A DNA stretch of 32,484 nucleotides from an uncultured Chlorobiaceae bacterium. GTDB taxonomy: Bacteria; Bacteroidota; Chlorobiia; Chlorobiales; Chlorobiaceae. Below, in pieces: positions 15,930-24,532 of the stretch. The translations under genes were made by a program, and so were the position numbers. The notes under the pieces were generated by a model, which saw only the letters and a program-made list of their open reading frames with translations, had not been told where the DNA came from and ran no database searches. The DNA is taken from positions 1-32,484 of the forward strand of contig CAIMHT010000007.1 in NCBI GenBank assembly GCA_903840935.1, read 5' to 3'. Positions within the stretch are counted from its first letter, which is position 1. Each line of letters opens with the position of its first letter.

Positions 15930-16265
15930 TTATTTTGAACTTTTGACCATGTACGCGACAGCGTTGGTGATTTCAGCAGTTTTCAGAGTGGCAGTACCGC
16001 CCTTTGCTGGCATGGTGCCTTTTTTGCCGGTAAATCCTTTTTCGGCATGGCTGACAAGTACAGGAACTCCCTGCTTGATGCGTGGTGCCCAATCCACCTT
16101 GTCACCAAGTTTAGGTGCACCCATCAGGCCTGTTTTGTGGCATGTTACACAACTGGTTTCAAAAGTTTTTTTACCAGCGGCGAGGTCGGGAGCTGCTGAT
16201 GCTACTGAAGAACAGATCGAACAGACAAAGAGTGTACAAATCGCGGTTGAGATAAAACGGGACAT
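15930..16265 (-). CDS. Cytochrome c-555 paralogue (monoheme, periplasmic)
   Basis: A 111-residue exported cytochrome c nearly identical in layout to its downstream neighbour. The signal peptide starts MSRFIST and ends VASA (about residue 24); the heme site is CVTCH (Cys39, Cys42, His43) and Met85 in TMPAKGG is the probable sixth ligand. The signal peptides of the two genes agree at most positions, which points to a fairly recent tandem duplication. The mature domain is more basic than that of the neighbour (many Lys around GKKTFETSC and EKGFTGKKG), so the two may dock with different partners. A ribosome site AGGAG lies just upstream of the ATG. It is the first gene of the pair. Confidence 0.93.
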   Translation of the reverse strand: MSRFISTAICTLFVCSICSSVASAAPDLAAGKKTFETSCVTCHKTGLMGAPKLGDKVDWAPRIKQGVPVLVSHAEKGFTGKKGTMPAKGGTATLKTAEITNAVAYMVKSSK

Positions 16266-16412
16266 AGGGGTTACTCCTCTTTAACGGGTTTTGGGATGAT
16301 GGGCTGGTATTTTTTGCTTGTGTTCGTGCTGCACACAATTGTTAATACGAATAAAATATGATCAATCCAAATGTGATGAATAATATTTTATGTTTAACCT
16401 GATTGTCGGGAC

Positions 16413-16448
16413 AAAAAAAAAGCGGGAACCGATCGTGCCGGTTCCCGC
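16413..16448 (-). terminator. Terminator of the long tsaD-to-cytochrome operon
   Basis: GCGGGAACC (16422-16430) and GGTTCCCGC (16440-16448) form a perfect 9-bp stem with a 9-base loop. On the minus strand it is followed by nine T (complement of 16413-16421) and lies 22 bases after the diheme cytochrome stop. A clear intrinsic terminator. Confidence 0.9.
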
Positions 16449-16470
16449 CAGGGAAAAAGAGATCTGCGGT

Positions 16471-17217
16471 TTACTTCGATTTGTTGACCATATAGGTGAC
16501 GATACTTGATATCTCCGCACCGGTAAGCGTTGCTTTGCCGCCTTTTGCCGGCATCATGCCAACCTTGCCCTTGAATCCATCGGTGGCATGACTGACAAGA
16601 GCAGGGACTCCCTGTGCGATACGTGGTGCCCAGGCAGCCTTGTCTCCGGGTTTTGGTGCTCCCATCATGCCTGATTCGTGACATGCGGCACAGGTGGCGT
16701 CATAGAGTGCTTTACCGTCGGCCAGTGCCGGTGATGCTGCCGGTGATGCTGCCGGTACTGCTGCCGGAGTTGCAGCAGGTGTCGTTGCGCCTTTTGACTT
16801 GTCGGCCATGAAGGCAACAGCATTTTTCACCTCGTCGTCGGTCAAACTGGCGTTGCCACCTTTTGCTGGCATGGTCCCAACTTTACCGGTGAAGCCTGCG
16901 ATAGAATTTTTCACCATAACGTCGGCGCTCTGCGCAATGCGTGGTGCCCATGCGGCGGCGTCTCCGGGTTTCGGTGCACCCATCATGCCTGCGTCGTGAC
17001 ATGCTGCACAGTTCGCATCATAAACCGTTTTACCTGCGGCCAGCTTCGGATCTGAGGGAACCTCAGCCTTTGCAGCCGGAGCTACTGATGCGGCCGTCGA
17101 TGCGGCACCACCCTTTTGATCAGGAAATTTAAGTGACGCCGGTGGTTTTTCAAGGCCGCATGCACTGAGGAAAAAGAGAGCCACGGTAAAAAAAGGGAGA
17201 AAGGGCTTCATGGTCAT
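16471..17217 (-). CDS. Diheme cytochrome c lipoprotein with two c-555-like domains
   Basis: A protein of about 248 residues with a lipoprotein signal ending FLSAC (Cys20). An Ala/Pro-rich spacer leads to a first c-555 domain (CAACH with Cys70, Cys73, His74; MPAKGG with Met116). An Ala/Pro/Ser linker of about 27 residues with repeated PAA units follows, then a second c-555 domain (CAACH with Cys176, Cys179, His180; second MPAKGG). It is thus a membrane-tethered double version of the neighbouring soluble cytochromes and could relay electrons between the membrane and c-555 (inference). Starts at 17217 or 17211 suit the signal peptide; an ATG at 17274 lies 8 bases after the radical SAM stop and would add 19 residues. 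None has a clear ribosome site. It is the last gene of its operon, before a strong terminator. Confidence 0.9.
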   Translation of the reverse strand: MTMKPFLPFFTVALFFLSACGLEKPPASLKFPDQKGGAASTAASVAPAAKAEVPSDPKLAAGKTVYDANCAACHDAGMMGAPKPGDAAAWAPRIAQSADVMVKNSIAGFTGKVGTMPAKGGNASLTDDEVKNAVAFMADKSKGATTPAATPAAVPAASPAASPALADGKALYDATCAACHESGMMGAPKPGDKAAWAPRIAQGVPALVSHATDGFKGKVGMMPAKGGKATLTGAEISSIVTYMVNKSK

Positions 17218-17282
17218 TTTTGATACAGGTTTAGATTGTTGTACCGGGTTCGGGTTAGAAATACTGTCATTCATTTTAAAAA

Positions 17283-18728
17283 TTATTTAGCGTATGGCAA
17301 AATGGTTTTTTCATTCTGTTTTGTTGCAAGCTGACAGCGCAGGTCATGGCGGGAGAGGCTGTAGAGATGAGCATAGAAGAGGTTGAAGAGCATCACCGCA
17401 CTTTTTGCTCTTGGAGCAGCCAAGCCTCTAATTACAGCATTTTTTGTGTTGAACACTTGCCGGGTAAGGGCGGAGTAGCTTTCGATAAAGGCTTCGAGTG
17501 GAATGTTTTTAGGCTTGTACAGCATCTCCTGGCCGAACGAGTAGCGGTAAGCGGTGATGTCGAGTGGGTCGAAGAGAAGGCGTCCCTCCTCACGGAGCCG
17601 TTCAAAAACCTGTGTTCCAGGAGTTGGGCGCAGAATGTTGATGCCGGGGACGTCAAGCCTTGTTTCGTCTATAAAATCAAGGATTGCTGCTGGCGTATCG
17701 AGCGTATCACCGTCGAGACCGTAAATGAAACTACCGTAGAGGCTTATTCCTGCTGCCCTGATATTTTTAATTGCACCGGCAAGTTCTCCTGCCTTGTTCT
17801 GGTTTTTTTTATGGGCGCTTCGGCTTTTTGTTTCAATGCTTTCTATACCAACCAGGAGCGCCTGACATCCTGAGTGGTTAAAGGTTTCAAGCAGCTCATG
17901 CTGTTGACCGAGGGTTGTTGTCGCTTGTCCGAACCAGCGGATTTTCAGGAGAGTGAGCTGACGGAAGAGTTCCTGGGCATAGAGCGGGTTTGCATTGATG
18001 GAGTCATCGACAAAAAAGAAGATTCTTTTGTCATGCTGCTGAAACCGCTCAACTTCGCTGACCACGTCGGCAATCGCCCTTCTGCGCAGGGTACGTCCGT
18101 TCAGGAGATGCACATTGCAGAAGTCACAGTTGTATTGGCAGCCTCTTCCTGTCTGAATCAGGTTCGTTGTAAAGTAGCGGCTTTTTATCAGTGACCGTTT
18201 ACTGACAGGCCTTGATTGTCCGAGATCGGGAAAGCTGCTGGATTGATAGATGGGTTTGAGGGTGTTTGCCACCAGGTCGGCAAGCACCTCCTTCCAAAGG
18301 TCGTCAGCCTCTCCGAGTACAAGAACATCGGCGTGGGGCCTGCAGGAATCGGCGAAGAGTGTCACATGAGCCCCTCCCAGTACAACTGCGATTCCGGCAG
18401 AACGGAGTTTGTCGGCAAGGGCAAAGGCCTGTTTTGCCATGCCGGTCTGGACGCTGATGCCAACCAGATCCCAGGTTTGATCAAAAGGAAACTGGTCAAA
18501 GCGCATGTCGCAGATCGACTGCTCGACTCCCGGTACCTCAAGAGAGCTGAGGATCATGAGTGAGAGCGGTGGAATGGCAAACTGGCTTTGCTTGATTATG
18601 GTTCTGATCGAACGGTTGAACCAGTTGAACAAAGGGTTTGTCTCCTTCGCGCCGTAGAGTGAACGGGCTCCATCAACACCGCTTTCCGATGGAAGAAAAA
18701 CAAGCGCGACCTTTTTTGGTGAATGCAT
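17283..18728 (-). CDS. B12-binding-domain radical SAM protein
   Basis: A 481-residue protein with an N-terminal cobalamin-binding-like domain (about 50-150, including DLVGISVQTG and IAVVLGGAHVTLF). A radical SAM domain follows, with the [4Fe-4S] motif CQYNCDFC (Cys197, Cys201, Cys204) within TGRGCQYNCDFCNVHLLNGR. Later parts (FFVDDSINANPLYAQEL, SFIYGLDGDT, LRPTPGTQVFERLREEGRLL) are typical of class B methylases and related enzymes. Green sulfur bacteria use such enzymes in bacteriochlorophyll synthesis (BchE, BchQ, BchR) and elsewhere, but I cannot assign this one. It starts 6 bases after the TPR gene and ends 8 bases before the first ATG of the diheme cytochrome, so all are co-transcribed. 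Confidence 0.9.
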   Translation of the reverse strand: MHSPKKVALVFLPSESGVDGARSLYGAKETNPLFNWFNRSIRTIIKQSQFAIPPLSLMILSSLEVPGVEQSICDMRFDQFPFDQTWDLVGISVQTGMAKQAFALADKLRSAGIAVVLGGAHVTLFADSCRPHADVLVLGEADDLWKEVLADLVANTLKPIYQSSSFPDLGQSRPVSKRSLIKSRYFTTNLIQTGRGCQYNCDFCNVHLLNGRTLRRRAIADVVSEVERFQQHDKRIFFFVDDSINANPLYAQELFRQLTLLKIRWFGQATTTLGQQHELLETFNHSGCQALLVGIESIETKSRSAHKKNQNKAGELAGAIKNIRAAGISLYGSFIYGLDGDTLDTPAAILDFIDETRLDVPGINILRPTPGTQVFERLREEGRLLFDPLDITAYRYSFGQEMLYKPKNIPLEAFIESYSALTRQVFNTKNAVIRGLAAPRAKSAVMLFNLFYAHLYSLSRHDLRCQLATKQNEKTILPYAK

Positions 18729-18734
18729 TCCGCC

Positions 18735-19400
18735 TTACCAGTCCTGATTGTTTTTGCCGCCTCGCGCCGCAGCGTTCCCTTTCCTCGGGATGCGCTGCAT
18801 CAGTGCGGACTCATCCTGTTGGGCGTTCTTAAGCAACCGTTCTGCCGTATCCTGGCTGAGGTCGGAAGGAGGGGGAGTTGCATGCTGTTTTTCTGGTTTT
18901 GACGAAGAGGCCTGTTCGGGTTTTTCAAGTTCATCAAGGTAACGGCGAACAATTTCAAAATTGATTTTTGCATCATTATCACCCGGGTCGGTCAAGAGTA
19001 CCGTCTTGAAACGATGAAGCGATTGGCGGAAGAGGATCTGTTTCTCTGTTTTTCTGTTGCTTCCGACAGCTATCATAGCAAGTGCATTGCCTTCATTGAA
19101 GATCGCTTTCACTCTCACTTCCGACTGTTTGCTGTCGGGCTTTGTGCTGAGAGCAAACAGTGTTGCCGATTCTGGATATTTTCCCTGCATGTAGAGGGAG
19201 CAGGCGAGATTAAAGCTGGCAGATGCATTGCTTTTTTGTTCAGGTAGAGCTGCAATATGGCGAAATGCTGTTTCCGCTCCGCGGTATGCACGATGCTCAT
19301 AGAGTGCGTTGGCTTTAAGTTGTAAACGGTACTCGCTGAGCATCTCCTGCATTGAAGGTGCGAGTGCAAAAACAAGCAGGAGAGTGTGCAACAGAATCAT
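18735..19400 (-). CDS. BatC/BatE-like TPR protein
   Basis: A 221-residue protein. A hydrophobic N-terminus (MILLHTLLLVFALAPS) may be a signal or anchor. TPR-like helices follow at about 30-155 (ANALYEHRAYRGAETAFRHIA; ASFNLACSLYMQGKYPESATLF; IFNEGNALAMIA), with the phrase LLTDPGDNDAKINFEIVRRYLDE typical of BatC-type proteins. The tail is polar, rich in Pro, Ser, Gln and Gly, and ends GGKNNQDW. In Bat operons this type of protein sits beside BatA, BatB and BatD. Here it lies between an aminotransferase gene (gap 20 bases) and a radical SAM gene (gap 6 bases). The family match is good; the function is unknown. Confidence 0.75.
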   Translation of the reverse strand: MILLHTLLLVFALAPSMQEMLSEYRLQLKANALYEHRAYRGAETAFRHIAALPEQKSNASASFNLACSLYMQGKYPESATLFALSTKPDSKQSEVRVKAIFNEGNALAMIAVGSNRKTEKQILFRQSLHRFKTVLLTDPGDNDAKINFEIVRRYLDELEKPEQASSSKPEKQHATPPPSDLSQDTAERLLKNAQQDESALMQRIPRKGNAAARGGKNNQDW

Positions 19401-19420
19401 GGCGAAAGCACTCCCGTGGC

Positions 19421-20557
19421 TTAGTTGCCGAGAAATGCTTTCTGTACAGCGCTGACGCCAGCACCAATTTCAAACGGAAAGTTAATCTCCTTCAAAGCCC
19501 GTTCAATACCACCGATGACGGTCAGCATGTCGAGCTCATCATAAAAGCCGAGATGAGAAATACGGAAAATTTTGTCTTTATAGTCATCCTGGCCAGCAGC
19601 AACCGTTATGCCGTTGCTGTTTTTCAGCGCTTTGTTGAATGCTGCCCATTTTACACCTTCGGGGAGCCATACCGGAGTAACCGCAAACGACGGGGAGTTG
19701 CTGAAAAGCTTCATGCCCAGTGCATGACACCCTTGACGGCAAGCGTCTGCGAGGCTTTCGTGCCGTTTCCAGATATGCTCAATGCCTTCCGCCTTGATCA
19801 TTTGCAATGCTTCGTCGAGGCCGATGACGAGCGAAACGGCTGGTGTGAAAGGAGTATCGTCGCCGGCATGAGCTTTGAGTGCGTGTTTTAAGCTCAGGTA
19901 GTATTGTGTCATGCTTTGCCTCTTTATGATGTCCTGCGCCCGTTCTGAAACGGCGACCAGTGCGAGGCCCGGCGGCATCATGAGTCCTTTCTGTGAACCG
20001 GTGATGCAGATATCGACACCCCAGTCGTCAAAATGAAACTCGTGAGCCCCAACCGCTGTAATGCCGTCAACCAGAACAAGCGCATCGGACTGTTCACGAA
20101 TCAGGGCACTGAGCGTCTGAATATCGGCGGCCGTTCCGGTTGATGTTTCTGAATGGGTCAGGCAGACACCTTTGGCATCCGGGTGCTCTTTGAGCAGCTC
20201 TGCAAGTCGTTCAGACTGAATGGCCGAACCCCATGCGACCTTTTCCTCAACGCAGTTGCCGGTGAAGATGCGTACCAGCTCTCCCCACCGCTCACCAAAC
20301 TTGCCGGCATTGACGGTGATGACCTTGTCGCCCTGTTTGAAGAGGCTTGAAATTGTCGCCTCCATGCCGCCAGTGCCCGAACAACTGAGCACAACGACTG
20401 GCTGGGTCGTTCTGAAGAGATACTTGAGATCCTCGTGAACCCTGGTCAAAATCTCCATGAACTCGGGGTTCCTGTGGTGGATAATCGGAGCAGCCATGCG
20501 AAGCATGACATTTTCAGGCACAGGGGTAGGCCCTGGTGTAAATAATCTTTTTTTCAT
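19421..20557 (-). CDS. Class V aminotransferase (alanine/serine-glyoxylate type)
   Basis: A 378-residue PLP enzyme. It starts [18 protein letters not shown], then IIHHRNPEF, the cofactor phosphate site SGTGGMEA (60-67), HSETSTG (135-141), DGITAVG with Asp164, and the PLP lysine Lys190 in [13 protein letters not shown]. This pattern is that of the alanine-glyoxylate/serine-pyruvate aminotransferase branch; enzymes of this branch also serve in serine metabolism in some bacteria and archaea, so the substrate cannot be fixed. Its ATG overlaps the carA stop by 4 bases, so translation is coupled to carA. Confidence 0.92.
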   Translation of the reverse strand: MKKRLFTPGPTPVPENVMLRMAAPIIHHRNPEFMEILTRVHEDLKYLFRTTQPVVVLSCSGTGGMEATISSLFKQGDKVITVNAGKFGERWGELVRIFTGNCVEEKVAWGSAIQSERLAELLKEHPDAKGVCLTHSETSTGTAADIQTLSALIREQSDALVLVDGITAVGAHEFHFDDWGVDICITGSQKGLMMPPGLALVAVSERAQDIIKRQSMTQYYLSLKHALKAHAGDDTPFTPAVSLVIGLDEALQMIKAEGIEHIWKRHESLADACRQGCHALGMKLFSNSPSFAVTPVWLPEGVKWAAFNKALKNSNGITVAAGQDDYKDKIFRISHLGFYDELDMLTVIGGIERALKEINFPFEIGAGVSAVQKAFLGN

Positions 20558-21690
20558 CTCGTCTGAATAATGGGTTGAGTTAAATCCATAAGTGAGGTGA
20601 ACTCTTCAAAGAGGTAGTGCGAATCGTGCGGTCCCGGTGCAGCTTCCGGGTGGTACTGTACCGAAAAGCAGGGAAGTTTTTTATGCTTTACCCCCTCAAC
20701 GGTGGTGTCGTAGAGGTTGAGATGGGTCATTTCAAGCTCTTCGGGCAGTGACTCCATAGCAACGGCAAAACCGTGGTTCTGTGAAGTTATCTCTATTTTT
20801 TTGCTGGCGAGGTTTTTAACCGGGTGATTGCTGCCGTGGTGGCCGAATTTCAGTTTGTAGGTTTCGGCTCCGAAAGCCAGAGAGAGCAGTTGGTGGCCGA
20901 GGCAGATACCAAAGATCGGTAACGGTCTTGTTGTGCGGTTATACTCGACAAGCTGCTTGATGGTATCAATGGCGTAGCCGACGGCAGAAGGGTCGCCAGG
21001 ACCGTTGGAGAGAAAGACTCCGTCCGCATTGAGCTTGAGCACCTCGTCGGCTGTTGTTCCGGCCTTCAGTACGGTTACACGGCAACCCGCATCCTGCAGC
21101 ATACGCAGGATATTGGTTTTGATACCGTAGTCAAACGCTGCAACATGGTAGCGGGCATTTTCCTTTTCAAGGGTATAATTTTCGTTGGTTGTAACGGTTT
21201 TGACCAAGTCGCGACCACTCATTTCAGGGCTTTGAAGTGCCTTATCCCTCAGTGTTTCCTCATTTGTTTCAAGAGCGGAAATAACGCCTCTCATGGCACC
21301 CTTTTCACGGATTTCGCGCACAAGCTTGCGGGTATCAATACCGGCAAGCCCCATGACGCCAGCTCTCTTGAGGCAAAAGTCGAGACTCTCGGTGGCCTCG
21401 AAGTTGCTGTGGATGCGCGACACTTCATGGACAATGAAGGCAGATGCCCATATTTTTTCCGATTCGTTATCAGTCGGATTGATACCGTAGTTCCCGATAA
21501 GCGGATAGGTCATCATCACCATCTGGCCGGCATAAGAGGGGTCGGTGAGAATTTCCTGGTATCCGGTATGCGATGTATTGAAAACAACTTCACCGGTTGT
21601 TTCCCCGATGTGGCCGAATGCGGTTCCCCGATAGACCGAGCCGTTTTCCAGTACCAATTTTGCTGCTGCTGGTTGCATGATACTTCTCAT
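20554..21690 (-). CDS. carA: Carbamoyl-phosphate synthase small subunit
   Basis: A 378-residue glutamine amidotransferase subunit that supplies ammonia to CarB for carbamoyl phosphate, used for pyrimidines and arginine. The N-terminal domain has [20 protein letters not shown] and [15 protein letters not shown]. The class I amidotransferase domain has NGPGDPSAV, the catalytic cysteine Cys263 in GICLGHQLL, and His347/Glu349 in [11 protein letters not shown]. The ATG at 21690 overlaps the yajC stop by 4 bases; a second ATG 12 bases on gives [13 protein letters not shown] and is also possible. carB is not in the window. Confidence 0.97.
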   Translation of the reverse strand: MRSIMQPAAAKLVLENGSVYRGTAFGHIGETTGEVVFNTSHTGYQEILTDPSYAGQMVMMTYPLIGNYGINPTDNESEKIWASAFIVHEVSRIHSNFEATESLDFCLKRAGVMGLAGIDTRKLVREIREKGAMRGVISALETNEETLRDKALQSPEMSGRDLVKTVTTNENYTLEKENARYHVAAFDYGIKTNILRMLQDAGCRVTVLKAGTTADEVLKLNADGVFLSNGPGDPSAVGYAIDTIKQLVEYNRTTRPLPIFGICLGHQLLSLAFGAETYKLKFGHHGSNHPVKNLASKKIEITSQNHGFAVAMESLPEELEMTHLNLYDTTVEGVKHKKLPCFSVQYHPEAAPGPHDSHYLFEEFTSLMDLTQPIIQTR

Positions 21691-22043
21691 TCCTTGGTCG
21701 TGAGTTTATCGCCAGTTTCCTGTTTTTCAATATTTGCTATGGCCGTGCGGTCAAAGGTGATTTTAGTGGAATCACTTACCTGAACAAGAACGGTTTTTTT
21801 CTCCGTATCGATTCCGGCAACGGTACCATGAGCACCGCCAATGGTGATAACCTTGTCACCTCTTTTCAGGCTGTCAAGAACTTTTTCGCGATCCTTCTGC
21901 TTTTTCTGCTGGGGACGAATCATGAAAAAGTAAAAGACAATAAAAATAAGTACCAGCGGGACAATTTGAATGAGCGGATTTGGTGCTGCCTGGCCTGCAA
22001 CGGGAGGCGCAAAAAGTAACAGTGAGAGTATCGTATTTGGCAT
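21687..22043 (-). CDS. yajC: Preprotein translocase subunit YajC
   Basis: A 118-residue protein with one transmembrane helix (about 26-44, [27 protein letters not shown]) followed by the conserved [21 protein letters not shown] beta domain. YajC associates with SecDF at the translocase. Its stop overlaps the carA start by 4 bases. It lies 81 bases downstream of tsaD. The SecD/SecF genes that often follow yajC are not here. Confidence 0.95.
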   Translation of the reverse strand: MPNTILSLLLFAPPVAGQAAPNPLIQIVPLVLIFIVFYFFMIRPQQKKQKDREKVLDSLKRGDKVITIGGAHGTVAGIDTEKKTVLVQVSDSTKITFDRTAIANIEKQETGDKLTTKE

Positions 22044-22124
22044 GGTATTGTCGTAGGATATTAAAAAAACGTAACAAACTTATTTCGTGAGCGGTAATGT
22101 AATGTATTTATGGAACTATTTCAA

Positions 22125-23177
22125 TCACGCCCTCCTTGCTCCGGCTGTAAAGCTTGCGTAAGGTGCACAATTGTAACGGTGTTCAGCCCTCATGCCTCGG
22201 GAGAGTTTCAGGCTGGCAAGAGTGGCGATCATGGCCGCGTTATCGGTTGAGTAGACGGCGGCGGGAACATGCAGCATGATGCCGGCTTTATCGCAAGCCG
22301 TTTTCATCGCTTTTCTCAATGCCGAATTGGCACTCACTCCACCAGCCATTGAAACCGCCTTGATGCGATGACTGCGTGCTGCGGCAATGGTTTTTTCGAC
22401 CAGTACGCTGACGATGGCCGCCTGGATTGATGCAGCAATATCTGCCTTATGGCTTTCTATGAATTCAGGAGTCTGTTTCTGCAGCCAGGTGAGTACAGAG
22501 GTTTTCAGACCGGAAAAGCTGAAATCAAAATTGCCGTGATAATTTTTACTGCTCTGCGATGTTGAGGTGAGCGCCCGTGGAAAGAGGTGAAAGGCTGAAT
22601 CACCCTTTTCTGCAAGTTTGTCAATCACCGGGCCTGCCGGATAGGGGAGGCCGAGCATCTTGCCTGTTTTGTCGAATGCCTCTCCAGCGGCATCGTCAAG
22701 TGTCCGGCCAATTACCCTGTAGGAGAGATCCTGCTCAACAACAGAGAGAAGGGTATGGCCGCCGGAAACGGTCAGCGAAACAAATGCTCCTTCAGGGGAT
22801 GGGAGAGAGGTACCTTCGTTGATAAAGGGCGAGAAGATGTGGGCTTCGATGTGATTGACCGGCACAAAAGGAATTCCGAGAGCGTATGCCATGCCTTGCG
22901 CAAAACAGAGACCCACCATGACGGCACCGATTAATCCCGGACCGGCGGTCGCCGCTATGACATCAAGTTCATTTTTTCTTATATTGGAGTCGGTTACGGC
23001 AGCGTCCACAATTGAAACAATAAGCCGTTCGTGTTCTCGTGAAGCCAGTTCCGGCACAACGCCGCCGAAGAGCGTATGACAGCGTTGCGAACTGACCACA
23101 TTCGACCGTACTGCTCCGCTACAAAGCACTGCTGCCGATGTTTCGTCACAACTGGTTTCAATGCCTAAAATATTCAT
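22125..23177 (-). CDS. tsaD: tRNA threonylcarbamoyladenosine transferase TsaD
   Basis: A 350-residue ASKHA-fold protein that transfers the threonylcarbamoyl group to A37 of ANN-decoding tRNAs, with TsaB/TsaE. It shows [17 protein letters not shown] at the start, [15 protein letters not shown], the metal pair His109/His113 in [22 protein letters not shown], and [10 protein letters not shown] near the C-terminus. It is the first gene of a minus-strand chain reaching 16471. The start codon is only 23 bases from the start of the divergent small membrane protein gene, so the promoter of at least one of them must overlap the other gene. Confidence 0.97.
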   Translation of the reverse strand: MNILGIETSCDETSAAVLCSGAVRSNVVSSQRCHTLFGGVVPELASREHERLIVSIVDAAVTDSNIRKNELDVIAATAGPGLIGAVMVGLCFAQGMAYALGIPFVPVNHIEAHIFSPFINEGTSLPSPEGAFVSLTVSGGHTLLSVVEQDLSYRVIGRTLDDAAGEAFDKTGKMLGLPYPAGPVIDKLAEKGDSAFHLFPRALTSTSQSSKNYHGNFDFSFSGLKTSVLTWLQKQTPEFIESHKADIAASIQAAIVSVLVEKTIAAARSHRIKAVSMAGGVSANSALRKAMKTACDKAGIMLHVPAAVYSTDNAAMIATLASLKLSRGMRAEHRYNCAPYASFTAGARRA

Positions 23178-23200
23178 GGGCTAATTTTTTCTGTAAAACT

Positions 23201-23428
23201 ATGGGCAAAGCTAACAATCCGGTCAATAATAGCAAACCGCGTGAAAAGGTAAGCGCGTTCCATGTGCTTTTGATTCTCATCGGTGCAAACCTCATGCTTC
23301 TTTTTGCACCTGATTTCGGCCTTCTCAACAGCATGCTTTATATCCCGGATATTTACGTATGGCCAGCAACGATCGGCGGGTTGGCCATGGTGGTTTTTGG
23401 CTTCAGGGGTTTTTTCAAGAAAGCTTGA
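23201..23428 (+). CDS. Small two-span membrane protein, function unknown
   Basis: A 75-residue protein with a polar, basic N-terminus (MGKANNPVNNSKPREK), two hydrophobic segments (about 18-38, FHVLLILIGANLMLLFA; and about 50-70, YVWPATIGGLAMVVFGF) and a basic tail ending FFKKA. The ATG at 23201 gives this layout; upstream in-frame residues overlap tsaD on the other strand and look non-coding. There is no clear ribosome site. It lies 70 bases before the MoxR gene and may be part of that operon. I do not recognise the family. Confidence 0.65.
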   Translation: MGKANNPVNNSKPREKVSAFHVLLILIGANLMLLFAPDFGLLNSMLYIPDIYVWPATIGGLAMVVFGFRGFFKKA

Positions 23429-23498
23429 GGATCGCGGCAGCAGGAGGATGGATTCGAAAAAAACAGGTTCCCTTAACAAGCACAAGAGAGGAGGCGAC

Positions 23499-24497
23499 AT
23501 GCAGCATGCAGTAGAACTGGAAGAGCTTGGAGAGCAGATAACGGAGGCCTCCCGTTTTATCGAACATGCGCAGGAACAGCTTTCGCAACGCATTATTGGG
23601 CAGCATGAGGTCATCAGGAGGATTTTTATTGCCATGCTTGTTAATGGCCATATTCTGCTTGAGGGTGTGCCAGGACTTGCCAAAACACTTATTATCAGGA
23701 CGTTTGCGTCGGCAATGAATCTGAAGTTCCAGCGTATCCAGTTTACTCCGGATATGTTGCCGGCTGATCTTATTGGTACGATGATATACAATCCCAAGGA
23801 TATGGAGTTCTATCCCCGCAAGGGGCCGGTTTTCGCCAATGTTATCCTTGCCGATGAAATCAATCGTTCACCAGCCAAAGTGCAGTCCGCACTGCTGGAA
23901 GCCATGCAGGAGCATCAGGTAACGATCGGCAACCAGACTTTTCCCCTTCAGGAGCCCTTTATGGTGCTGGCGACACAGAACCCCATTGAACATGAAGGTA
24001 CCTATATTCTGCCGGAAGCGCAGGTCGACCGGTTTATGATGAAGATTCTTGTCGATTATCCCTCATACGACGAGGAGCTTGAGATTATGCTGCAATCGGC
24101 GACTACCGCCAGCAAGTTGCCAGTCATGCCGGTTGTGCATCTTCACGATATTTCCAGGGCAAGGGCGCTGATTGACCGGATTTACGTTGACCCGAGAGTG
24201 CAGCGCTATATCGTTGATCTTGTTGTTGCTACCCGAAAACCCGGTAAATATGGCATGGCTAATCTTGAAGCCATGATTGAGTATGGCGCCTCTCCGAGGG
24301 CCTCAATATTTCTCCTTCTGGCGGCCAAAGCGCACGCGTTTCTTCAACATCGGGCTTATATTACCCCGGAGGATGTCAAGGCGATAGCCTACGATACCCT
24401 TCGCCACCGTATTCGACCGGGGTACGAAGCCGAGGCCGACAACATCAAACCTGACGATATTATCCGCCAGATACTGCAGCATGTGCAGGTTCCATAA
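23499..24497 (+). CDS. MoxR-family AAA+ ATPase
   Basis: A 332-residue MoxR-type AAA+ protein thought to act as a chaperone-like ATPase on partner proteins. It shows RIIGQHEVIRRIFIAML, Walker A GVPGLAKT (56-63), the RIQFTPDMLPADLIG segment, Walker B VILADEINRSP (Asp119-Glu120), ATQNPIEHEGTYILPEAQVDRFM with the arginine finger region, and a C-terminal lid. The ATG at 23499 has AGAGGAGG close upstream; an ATG at 23448 also follows AGGAGG but with no spacing. The DUF58 gene starts 35 bases after its stop, the usual MoxR-DUF58 pairing. Confidence 0.94.
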   Translation: MQHAVELEELGEQITEASRFIEHAQEQLSQRIIGQHEVIRRIFIAMLVNGHILLEGVPGLAKTLIIRTFASAMNLKFQRIQFTPDMLPADLIGTMIYNPKDMEFYPRKGPVFANVILADEINRSPAKVQSALLEAMQEHQVTIGNQTFPLQEPFMVLATQNPIEHEGTYILPEAQVDRFMMKILVDYPSYDEELEIMLQSATTASKLPVMPVVHLHDISRARALIDRIYVDPRVQRYIVDLVVATRKPGKYGMANLEAMIEYGASPRASIFLLLAAKAHAFLQHRAYITPEDVKAIAYDTLRHRIRPGYEAEADNIKPDDIIRQILQHVQVP

Positions 24498-24532
24498 CTT
24501 TGACGGCCATAACATGAGCGCGGAGGAGGGCA

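Noticed and set aside
17283..18728. Naming the radical SAM protein BchQ, BchR or BchE
   Set aside because: The host and fold would allow it, but no decisive motif was seen and the neighbours are not pigment genes.
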